6,398 bases of DNA, from assembly GCF_036703385.1 (NCBI RefSeq), contig NZ_DATNPA010000461.1:1-6398 (forward strand). The letters run 5' to 3'. How positions within the stretch are numbered: position 1 is the first letter of the stretch; each line of letters opens with the position of its first letter. Both the position numbers and the translations under genes were made by a program. Positions 1 to 5,432 of the stretch are shown piece after piece. This DNA comes from Allocoleopsis sp036703385. Its GTDB lineage: Bacteria > Cyanobacteriota > Cyanobacteriia > Cyanobacteriales > Coleofasciculaceae. A model generated the notes under the pieces. It had not been told where the DNA came from and did not search any database. It saw only the letters and a list, made by a program, of their open reading frames with translations.

Positions 1-134
1 AGAGTTACTGGTAGTTGGGCAATGACCAGTTCATGCTCGTCACCCGTGAGCTGCACGACTCCTCGGCGCGTAACCAGCGCTTGGTTACTGTACACTGTAA
101 CTTCACAGATTCGGGTGTCTACCGTTTTGTTCAT
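1..134 (-). CDS. MuiA-family (DUF4140/DUF4139) protein, N-terminal fragment cut by the window edge
   Basis: On the minus strand an ATG at 134-132 opens a frame that stays open to the window edge, giving 44 full codons beginning MNKTVDTRICEVTVYSNQAL. The pattern (V-D-T-x-I-x-x-V-T-V-Y-x-x-x-A-L-V-T-R-R-G, then L-T-G-D-E-x-E-L-V-I-A-Q-L-P) matches my memory of the N-terminal DUF4140 domain of MuiA-type 'mucoidy inhibitor' proteins, usually over 500 residues long with a C-terminal DUF4139 domain. The biochemical role of this family is poorly defined. A weak AGGA lies 3 bases before the ATG, and the upstream DNA is repeat-rich and non-coding, so the start is plausible. It lies on the same strand as metF, 264 bp downstream of it. 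Only the fragment is visible, so integrity of the rest cannot be judged. Confidence 0.75.
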   Translation of the reverse strand, partial: MNKTVDTRICEVTVYSNQALVTRRGVVQLTGDEHELVIAQLPVT

Positions 135-182
135 CAGTCCTGCGCTGTTAGTTCGTAGTCATTAGCGTTAGTTCAAACAGAA

Positions 183-217
183 GTTGAATGTTGGCAGGTT
201 GAATGTTGGCAGGTTGA
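183..217. repeat. Tandem direct repeat, 15-bp unit, 2.3 copies
   Basis: The unit GTTGAATGTTGGCAG occurs perfectly twice (183-197 and 198-212) and is followed by a third partial copy, GTTGA (213-217). Read on the other strand it contains TTCAACCTG, the core of the heptamer array at 301-377, so the two arrays look related and sit in opposite orientation about 85 bp apart. It lies in the gap between metF and the muiA-like gene. The sequence is directly visible; no function is assigned. Confidence 0.85.
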
Positions 218-300
218 CGCTGAGAAAATTGGTTTGAACTTGTAACCTTTAAACCGACCCTAGCCTTTGGCAATACCTTCGGCGAAGAGCAAACCCCTTT

Positions 301-377
301 CAACCTGTAACCTGCAACCTGCAACCTGCAACCTGCAACCTTCAACCTTTAACCTTCAACCTTTAACCTTCAACCCT
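301..377. repeat. Heptanucleotide tandem repeat array (STRR-like), about 11 units of YAACCTK
   Basis: Ten consecutive 7-bp units start at 301: CAACCTG, TAACCTG, three CAACCTG, two CAACCTT, then TAACCTT, CAACCTT and TAACCTT, ending at 370. A degenerate eleventh unit, CAACCCT, follows. Units vary only at base 1 (C/T) and base 7 (G/T), with G-ending units first and T-ending units last, as expected for expansion by slippage of two variants. Short tandemly repeated repetitive heptamers are a known feature of filamentous cyanobacterial intergenic DNA. The array ends 21 bp beyond the metF stop codon and could form part of its 3' untranslated region. Confidence 0.9.
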
Positions 378-398
378 TTCACCAATGACCCATCTTCT

Positions 399-1379
399 TT
401 ATTTAATGCTCAAGGGTTGAACTCCAGCTAAATCTAGAATTTGAGGAATCAAGTCTTCTCGCTTGATTGCCATCATGTGAACACCCTGACAAAGTTGCCG
501 TGCTAGCTGGACTTGCTCGGCAGCAATTTTCATGCCTTCCTGTAAAGGTTCATCAGCCCCTGCCAATCGGTCAATGATGGATTGGGGAATGTGAACACCT
601 GGGACATATTTATTGATAAATTGGGCATTTTTCGCCGATTTGAGCAGAAAGATGCCCGCTAGAATTGGCTTATTGGTGCCAGCGGCAATCTCGCTCATAA
701 ACTTTTCCAGCCGCTCAAAATCACTAATTAATTGGCTCTGGAAAAACTCTGCACCCGCTTCTAGTTTACGCTCAAATCGACGTTGCAATCCAGACCAACT
801 TTTTAGCTGGGGGTCAACGGCAGCACCTACAAATAAGTCAGTAACACCATCAGTTACAGGCTTGTCATTAGCATCAAAACCACTATTGAGCTTGGCAATT
901 AGTTTGAGTAAACGCACGGATTCCAAATCAAAAACCGCCTTTGCATCCGGATGATCGCCGGCTTGGATGGGGTCACCTGTGAGGGCAAGGATATTACGAA
1001 TCCCCAGCGCATGAGCACCCATAAGATCCGCTTGGAGGGCAAGACGGTTGCGATCGCGACAGGCCATCTGACAGATCGGCTCAATTCCATGCTGCAATAG
1101 AATGACAGAGGCAGCGATCGAACTCATCCGCAGTACTGCCCGACTACCATCAGTAATATTAACGGCGTGAACCCTACCCTTAAGTGCTTGCGCCATTTTA
1201 ATCATGTGGCCTGGGTCACCTCCCTTAGGGGGTGCCACCTCGGCGGTAATTAAAAATTCACCCGATTGAGCCGCAGTACGAAACTGACTTTGAGTTGAGA
1301 TAGGACTGTGTGAGTTGCTCTCAAAAAGCATCGCCTCTATGTCCGTGCGAAGTGTAGTCTGTTGAAGGGAATCGCTCAT
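399..1379 (-). CDS. metF: Methylenetetrahydrofolate reductase family protein
   Basis: Flavoenzyme of the cytosolic one-carbon pathway that reduces 5,10-methylene-tetrahydrofolate to 5-methyl-tetrahydrofolate, the methyl donor for methionine synthesis. With the start used here it has 326 residues. Family landmarks: ITAEVAPPKG, whose Glu (about residue 46) aligns with catalytic Glu28 of E. coli MetF; VNITDGSRAV (about 73-82); CRDRN (107-111); GIRNILALTGDP, whose Asp (about 136) aligns with flavin/folate-binding Asp120; ERKLEAGAEFFQSQLISD, whose Gln (about 216) matches the E. coli QFFFD Gln; and a terminal GVHMMAIKRED block. The frame is also open further upstream: a GTG at 1433 and ATGs at 1394, 1385, 1379 and 1331. 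The 1331 ATG would give 310 residues, closest to the family's usual 290-310, and has AGAGG just before it, so the start is uncertain. It contains a HIP1 site at 1050. It lies downstream of trpS on the same strand. Confidence 0.92.
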   Translation of the reverse strand: MSDSLQQTTLRTDIEAMLFESNSHSPISTQSQFRTAAQSGEFLITAEVAPPKGGDPGHMIKMAQALKGRVHAVNITDGSRAVLRMSSIAASVILLQHGIEPICQMACRDRNRLALQADLMGAHALGIRNILALTGDPIQAGDHPDAKAVFDLESVRLLKLIAKLNSGFDANDKPVTDGVTDLFVGAAVDPQLKSWSGLQRRFERKLEAGAEFFQSQLISDFERLEKFMSEIAAGTNKPILAGIFLLKSAKNAQFINKYVPGVHIPQSIIDRLAGADEPLQEGMKIAAEQVQLARQLCQGVHMMAIKREDLIPQILDLAGVQPLSIK

Positions 1380-1538
1380 AATCATTGCGCTCATTAAGGA
1401 GTATCGCCTGTATCCGAAGTCTCCCCAATCCACCCCAATGGATGGATGGCAAGAAGCCGCTTATCAGGTAGAGAATGCTGCTTTTGTAGACTGCAAAAAC
1501 TGTATCGTTATAGGTCGGTTTCAAGCAAATTTGATAAA

Positions 1539-1632
1539 CTACTGCACATTTAACTTAAAGTTGGGGAATGACAGTTTTCTGGTGGGATGGGCATCTTGCC
1601 CGTCCCGATTATTCAAGTTAAATGTACAGTAG
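1539..1632. mobile_element. MITE-like inverted-repeat element with internal hairpin
   Basis: The 20-bp ends (1539-1558 and 1613-1632) are inverted copies matching at 18 of 20 positions; the consensus end is CTACTGYACATTTAACTTRA. Inside, 1584-1606 forms a second hairpin with a 9-bp stem (GGGATGGGC pairing with GCCCGTCCC, one G-T pair) and loop ATCTT. The core GATGGGCATCTTGCCCG resembles a short repeat I recall as common in filamentous cyanobacterial genomes. No coding capacity and no clear target-site duplication is visible; any in-frame translation across it is an artefact. It starts 26 bp beyond the trpS stop codon, so it may also serve as the trpS transcript end, although no long T-run follows either arm. 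Confidence 0.65.
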
Positions 1633-1657
1633 CTTACCTAGAGTTGAAGTGGTGAAG

Positions 1658-2668
1658 TCAAAGTGGCATTGAATAGCCCATAGCCGCTTTTACTCTTAAT
1701 AGGGTCCCATTAGCGATCGCTTCTGCTTTTTCTTTCCCCTCTCGCAACACCGACTCCAGATATCCCTTATCATCCATCACAGCTTGATACTTCTGTTGAA
1801 TTGGCTCAAGCGCTGCAAGAGTGGCTTGTGTGAATAAGGGTTTGAACTGACCCCAACCCATATCTTGACATTCTGCCGCCACAGCTTCCTTTGTTTTCTG
1901 TGAAAGCAGCATATACAAAGTCAGCAAATTATTACATTCCGGGCGTTCGGGGTTGTCAAACTCTAGTCCCTTAATGGGGTCAGTTTTACACCGCTTAATT
2001 TTCTTCTGAATTTCGTCCGGGGAATCGAGCAAATTAATCCGACTCAAGTCCGAAGGGTCAGACTTAGACATTTTCTTCGTACCATCTGTCAAACTCATCA
2101 CTCGTGCCCCTTCCTTGCGAATTAAGGGGTCGGGTAATTTTAGAATAGGTTGTTCTGAATTGCCAAATTGGTGGTTTATCCGGACTGCAATGTCACGAGT
2201 TAGTTCGAGATGTTGCTTCTGGTCTTCTCCCACCGGGACTTTATCCGCATCGTAGAGCAAGATATCCGCTGCCATGAGTACCGGATAGTCCATTAAGCCT
2301 GTATTCACATTTTCCCCTTGCCTAACCGCTTTTTCTTTGAACTGAATCATGTCCGTCAACCAATTGATCGGCGTGATACAGTTAAACAGCCAAGTCAGTT
2401 CACTGTGGGCGGCAATATGAGATTGAATAAAGATACTGGAGTATTCCAAATCAATCCCACAGGCTAAATAGAGAGCGGCAATCTTGTAAGTATTTGAGGC
2501 CAGTGTGGTGGGATCGTAGGGCGCGGTAATAGCGTGTAAATCGACCACACAGAAAAAATTGTCGTACTGGCTTTGACCTTCCACCCAATTGCGAATTGCT
2601 CCTAAATAGTTACCCAGATGTAGGTTGCCAGTTGGTTGAACACCAGAGAGAACGCGCTGCTTACCCAT
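1658..2668 (-). CDS. trpS: Tryptophan--tRNA ligase
   Basis: Class I aminoacyl-tRNA synthetase that charges tRNA-Trp with tryptophan using ATP, in the cytosol. At 336 residues it is the normal bacterial length (E. coli about 334) and appears intact. Visible landmarks: SGVQPTGNLHLGNYLGA at residues 8-24, with HLGN as the HIGH-type ATP-binding motif; CVVDLHAIT (40-48); MDYPVLMAADILLYDADKVP (126-145) followed by VGEDQKQHLELTRDIA (146-161) in the tryptophan-binding half; and KKMSKS (198-203), the second ATP signature loop. The ATG at 2668 starts directly at MGKQRVLSGVQPTG, as in homologues; no clear Shine-Dalgarno precedes it. It is divergent from psb28 with 188 bp between starts. A HIP1 site lies at 1713. 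A MITE-like element follows before metF. Confidence 0.97.
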   Translation of the reverse strand: MGKQRVLSGVQPTGNLHLGNYLGAIRNWVEGQSQYDNFFCVVDLHAITAPYDPTTLASNTYKIAALYLACGIDLEYSSIFIQSHIAAHSELTWLFNCITPINWLTDMIQFKEKAVRQGENVNTGLMDYPVLMAADILLYDADKVPVGEDQKQHLELTRDIAVRINHQFGNSEQPILKLPDPLIRKEGARVMSLTDGTKKMSKSDPSDLSRINLLDSPDEIQKKIKRCKTDPIKGLEFDNPERPECNNLLTLYMLLSQKTKEAVAAECQDMGWGQFKPLFTQATLAALEPIQQKYQAVMDDKGYLESVLREGKEKAEAIANGTLLRVKAAMGYSMPL

Positions 2669-2694
2669 TGATTTTGGTTAAATACTCGTACAGA

Positions 2695-2721
2695 AACGCC
2701 TTGAAAAATAATGCAGGCGTT
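2695..2721. promoter_or_regulatory. Inverted repeat in the trpS leader
   Basis: AACGCCT (2695-2701) and AGGCGTT (2715-2721) are perfect 7-bp inverted arms separated by an AT-rich 13-bp spacer. The inner arm ends 26 bp upstream of the trpS ATG. It could be an operator or a hairpin in the trpS 5' untranslated region. No T-box elements (specifier loop, TGGN antiterminator, terminator) are recognisable. Function is unknown; the inverted repeat itself is directly visible. Confidence 0.35.
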
Positions 2722-2813
2722 CTTAGTGTGTAACAGTTTTATCAATTTTGCCACTCCGGGAGACTTCATTGGTGATGTAGCGAGACTTCGCTTAAGTCCA
2801 GTCTGATCGGTAA

Positions 2814-2819
2814 GATAAT
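2814..2819 (+). promoter_or_regulatory. Candidate -10 box for psb28
   Basis: GATAAT matches the sigma-70 type -10 consensus TATAAT at five of six positions and lies 37 bp before the psb28 ATG, which would give a leader of about 30 bases. The hexamer 17 bp upstream (CTTAAG, 2791-2796) is a poor -35, and the stretch before it holds a small dyad, GACTT/AAGTC (2784-2798), where an activator could bind. This is inference only. Confidence 0.3.
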
Positions 2820-2856
2820 GAGAGGAATTACCTAGCATATTTGATTGGACTCAGTC

Positions 2857-3195
2857 ATGGCTCAAATTCAGTTTTCTAGAGGGATCGACGAAGACGTCAT
2901 TCCTGATGTGCGTCTTACCCGCTCTCGCGACGGTAGTAATGGTACCGCAACCTTTATTTTTGAAAACCCTAAAGCTCTCGACAGCAGCAGTACAGAAGAA
3001 ATCACTGGAATGTACTTGATTGATGAGGAGGGTGAGATTTTAACGAGAGAGGTTAAGGGCAAATTTGTCAATGGTCAACCGACTGCATTAGAAGCCTTTG
3101 TTCTGATCAAATCCCAAGAGGAATGGGAGCGTTTCATGCGTTTTATGGAACGATATGCCCAAGAGCATGGCCTTGGATTTACGAAGGCGGAATAG
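2857..3195 (+). CDS. psb28: Photosystem II assembly protein Psb28
   Basis: Small thylakoid-associated cytoplasmic-side factor that binds photosystem II assembly intermediates containing CP47 and is absent from the mature active complex. The 112-residue product starts MAQIQFSRGIDEDVIPDVRL and has the family's typical length. Conserved blocks: RGIDEDVIPDVRLTRSRDG (8-26), FIFENPKAL (33-41), EITGMYLIDEEGEI (48-61), and the strongly conserved C-terminus EEWERFMRFMERYAQEHGLGF (88-108). The ATG at 2857 is chosen over an in-frame TTG at 2845 because homologues begin MA-x-IQF. The sequence looks like the Psb28-1 type rather than the divergent Psb28-2 paralogue. It is divergent from trpS and followed by a terminator-like hairpin before moaB. 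Confidence 0.96.
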   Translation: MAQIQFSRGIDEDVIPDVRLTRSRDGSNGTATFIFENPKALDSSSTEEITGMYLIDEEGEILTREVKGKFVNGQPTALEAFVLIKSQEEWERFMRFMERYAQEHGLGFTKAE

Positions 3196-3204
3196 ATCGA
3201 GCCT

Positions 3205-3248
3205 TCCTTCAGGTACACTTTTGTCGCTACCTGAAGGATTGTTATTTT
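3205..3248 (+). terminator. Rho-independent terminator-like hairpin after psb28
   Basis: TCCTTCAGGTA (3205-3215) and TACCTGAAGGA (3228-3238) are perfect 11-bp inverted arms around a 12-base loop. They are followed at once by the T-rich tract TTGTTATTTT (3239-3248). It begins 10 bp past the psb28 stop codon, the expected place for its terminator. The T-tract ends only 6 bp before the moaB ATG, so it may instead be a partial terminator, an mRNA processing site or a translational control hairpin for moaB. Confidence 0.75.
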
Positions 3249-3254
3249 CAGTCT

Positions 3255-3764
3255 ATGGCTCAAAAACCTCACCCGGATTCTGCCCCCATGACAGTGAAGT
3301 GCGCTGTCATTACGGTTAGTGATACGCGATCGCCCGAAACGGACAAAAGTGGTCAGCTGATTCAACAATTACTTGTAGACGCGGGTCACACGGTTAGTTT
3401 CTACACGATTCTCAAGGATGAACCCCAAGAGATTCAGTCCCAGTTACAAGTGCTGGGAGAGCGAACAGACGTTGATGCTGTAATTTTCAACGGGGGGACT
3501 GGCATTGCACCACGAGATACGACCTATGACGCCTTGGAGAGATTACTCGAAAAGACGCTGCCAGGATTTGGAGAAGTATTTCGGTTCTTAAGTTATCAGG
3601 AGATTGGCTCACGCGCGATCGCATCCCGAGCTGTTGCTGGTATTTATCAAACTAAGCTAATCTTCTCAGTTCCCGGCTCAACGGGTGCCGTCAAACTTGC
3701 GCTCCAACAGCTGATTTTGCCAGAACTGATTCATCTAGTCACTCAACTGAAAAGCGAAGGATGA
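3255..3764 (+). CDS. moaB: MoaB/Mog-family molybdenum cofactor biosynthesis protein
   Basis: Cytosolic molybdopterin-binding protein of the MoaB/MogA fold, which in the better-studied members adenylylates molybdopterin before molybdate insertion; the cofactor serves enzymes such as nitrate reductase. It is 169 residues from ATG 3255 (MAQKPHPDSA). Signature blocks: VITVSDTRSPETDKSG (18-33), FNGGTGIAPRDTTYDAL (78-94), GSRAIASRAVAG (118-129) and FSVPGSTGAVKLAL (137-150). The GGTG and PGST loops are the expected molybdopterin-binding elements and are intact. The frame is open further upstream, into psb28, but that part shows no homology. The ATG at 3288 (MTVKCAVITVSD) is an alternative start closer to the conserved core. 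Neither has a clear ribosome binding site. HIP1 sites lie at 3326 and 3615. It converges on ctpB. Confidence 0.94.
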   Translation: MAQKPHPDSAPMTVKCAVITVSDTRSPETDKSGQLIQQLLVDAGHTVSFYTILKDEPQEIQSQLQVLGERTDVDAVIFNGGTGIAPRDTTYDALERLLEKTLPGFGEVFRFLSYQEIGSRAIASRAVAGIYQTKLIFSVPGSTGAVKLALQQLILPELIHLVTQLKSEG

Positions 3765-3782
3765 AGGCTGAAGCCTTCATCC
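3759..3782. terminator. Perfect hairpin between convergent moaB and ctpB
   Basis: GGATGAAGGC (3759-3768) and GCCTTCATCC (3773-3782) are perfect 10-bp arms around the tetraloop TGAA. The moaB stop codon (3762-3764) is inside the left arm. For moaB no T-run follows the stem. Read on the minus strand the stem is followed by TTCGCTTTT, so it fits better as an intrinsic terminator for ctpB, whose stop codon lies 56 bp upstream of the stem. A bidirectional terminator is plausible. Confidence 0.6.
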
Positions 3783-3837
3783 CTCATCGTTCAAATAAAC
3801 TTTTGAGTTGACCAACGGCGATTACGCGAGGCCGATA

Positions 3838-5157
3838 TTAACGAATACTCATCGGCTTCACAGTACGACCTAAACTTGGTTGGGCGAAAGCATTCGTGGT
3901 TAACGTGGTGATCGCCTGCTTGTATTGAGGGTCGTCATTGGTCGCCCGCAGGCTGGGATTAGACTCTAGCTGTTTCTCTTGTGCCTCTGTCAATTCCAGC
4001 TTGACATCGGGGTCAATCCCTTTATGGTTGATATCCTCTCCATTGGGTGGGTAGTAATGCTGAATGGTGACGGCTAAGCCGGAACCATCTGATAAAGAAT
4101 GGACAGATTGTACAACTGCTTTTCCGAAGGTTTTACTGCCGATCACACTTGCCCGCTTATTATCCTTCAGTGCGCCTGTGAGAATCTCGCTGGCACTTGC
4201 GGAGTTCCCATCGACGAGTACAACTAAAGGCGACTTGGTTAGAGCCGTGTTATTCGCGGAAAACTTCTGATCGCCACCCTTGCGGTCTACCGTGCGGACG
4301 ATTAGACCACTATCTATCCACATCCGGGCAATTTCCACACTAGCGTTCAGCAATCCTCCCGGATTCCCCCGCAAATCTAAGACGTAGCCACCCACTTTCT
4401 CCTTTTCCAGGTCTTGAATGGCCTTCTGCATTTGCTCCGGAGCATGGGCACTAAATTCATTTAAGCTAATGTACCCGATCCGCGCCTGACCTTCCTGCTT
4501 GAGGGTGTGATGAACGGCTGGAAGTTCGATTTGAGCGCGGCTCAGCTTGACATCAAACGGTTCCTTGCCATCGCGGGAAATTCGCAACGTGACCGATGTA
4601 CCAACTTCACCCCGAATCATAGATGAAGCCTCTTCTAGAGTCATGCCTTTCGTCGATTTGCCATCAATGGCCACAATGCCATCCCCTGGTTTAAGCTTTG
4701 CCTTGGCTGCTGGGGAATTGTCGATGGGTGAGACGATTTGCAGACTCTTCGTTTTGTCGTTCAGTTCCAGACGAATCCCTACTCCAGAAAGCTCACCGGA
4801 GGTTTGGTTCGTCAGCGCTTGGAATTGTTCGGGGTCCATGAAGCGAGTATAGGGGTCTCCCAGAGGCTTGAGAGCGGCCCGAATGGCGTCGTAGGCTTGT
4901 TCTTTTGTTGTGTAGTTCTTGCTCAGTAGCTGTTGCCGTGTGGCTTGCCAATCTACTTTATTGAAGCTGTTATCCACATATTCCTGGTTAACGATTTGCC
5001 AAACCTCGTCAACTAGGTTTTTGGGGCTATCCTGGAGTGCGGCAAAGACAGAGCGACCCCCCATCGGTACGATTAGAGACAAAGCGGCGGTGGTTGCGAT
5101 CGCTCCAGAGAAAAAGACGCCTTTGAGCCAAGGGAACTGTTTTGAGTACTGATTCAT
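3838..5157 (-). CDS. ctpB: S41-family carboxyl-terminal processing protease (CtpB-like)
   Basis: Serine/lysine-dyad tail-specific protease acting on the lumenal or periplasmic side of the membrane. The 439 residues show: a hydrophobic N-terminal segment (about 13-33) after a short charged tail, with a possible signal-peptide cleavage after VFAA (about 40); a helical N-terminal domain containing LVDEVWQIVNQEYVD (48-62) and DPYTRFMDPEQF (101-112); a PDZ domain (about 118-200); and the peptidase core with LDLRGNPGGLL (260-270), GNSASASEILTGAL (317-330) and SKTFGKAVVQS (341-351). Ser321 and Lys346 are spaced 25 residues apart, as the catalytic dyad is in D1-processing protease. The DINHKGIDPDVKL ending (375-387) is typical of the family. 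Cyanobacteria carry CtpA, CtpB and CtpC; the N-terminus (FSGAIAT, LQDSPKNLVDEVWQIVN) fits my recollection of CtpB best, not CtpA, which matures D1. PDZ residue 154 is Lys where Gly is usual. A HIP1 site lies at 5096. Confidence 0.93.
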   Translation of the reverse strand: MNQYSKQFPWLKGVFFSGAIATTAALSLIVPMGGRSVFAALQDSPKNLVDEVWQIVNQEYVDNSFNKVDWQATRQQLLSKNYTTKEQAYDAIRAALKPLGDPYTRFMDPEQFQALTNQTSGELSGVGIRLELNDKTKSLQIVSPIDNSPAAKAKLKPGDGIVAIDGKSTKGMTLEEASSMIRGEVGTSVTLRISRDGKEPFDVKLSRAQIELPAVHHTLKQEGQARIGYISLNEFSAHAPEQMQKAIQDLEKEKVGGYVLDLRGNPGGLLNASVEIARMWIDSGLIVRTVDRKGGDQKFSANNTALTKSPLVVLVDGNSASASEILTGALKDNKRASVIGSKTFGKAVVQSVHSLSDGSGLAVTIQHYYPPNGEDINHKGIDPDVKLELTEAQEKQLESNPSLRATNDDPQYKQAITTLTTNAFAQPSLGRTVKPMSIR

Positions 5158-5224
5158 GGAGTATGGCTAGAACGAGGTTGGCGTTAGATAATTAACAGTT
5201 ATTGTAAAGCGGTCTGTTGAAGAG

Positions 5225-5237
5225 AGACCCTGGGTCT
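5225..5237. promoter_or_regulatory. 13-bp dyad in the ctpB/YdcF-like divergent gap
   Basis: AGACCC-T-GGGTCT is a perfect palindrome around a single central base, centred 74 bp upstream of the ctpB ATG. The lack of a loop argues for a protein-binding DNA site rather than an RNA hairpin. On the minus strand a TACAAT hexamer (5206-5201) lies between it and ctpB and is a possible -10 box; no good -35 pairs with it. For the plus-strand gene, TATACT (5308-5313) is a possible -10 with no -35. Otherwise the 275-bp gap shows nothing definite. Confidence 0.25.
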
Positions 5238-5432
5238 GCATTCTACACTCAGCTTACGCTAGAGAGCGATCGTACTACCGATAGGAGAGAAACTGGGTTA
5301 GGGCTAATATACTCAACTTGAATTACTAAGCGAGCTAAATTTTGTGCCAGTTTGCTCAGTGTCCTGCTGATACAGGTAGAGCCATCATGAGCGCTTATGG
5401 CTTGAGCCAAGTCCGAGCATTGGTCATCAGAC

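Noticed and set aside
148..345. 65-residue minus-strand frame with VAGCRLQVAGYRLKG repeats
   Set aside because: It is a translation of the heptamer and 15-bp repeat DNA; the peptide pattern only mirrors the repeats and there is no ribosome binding site or homology.
1438..1632. 64-residue plus-strand frame between metF and trpS
   Set aside because: Its C-terminal half is a translation of the MITE-like element and it matches no protein family I recognise.
2669..2856. Possible T-box or other riboswitch upstream of trpS
   Set aside because: No specifier hairpin, T-box sequence or terminator/antiterminator pair can be seen in this short leader.
3123..3254. 44-residue upstream extension of moaB overlapping psb28
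   Set aside because: The extension runs through the end of psb28 and the terminator hairpin in another frame and does not resemble the MoaB family; the start at 3255 is adequate.
3831..3856. GCCGAT/ATCGGC 6-bp inverted repeat over the ctpB stop codon as its terminator
   Set aside because: The stem is short, with a 14-base loop and no T-run after it on the minus strand; the hairpin at 3759-3782 is the better candidate.
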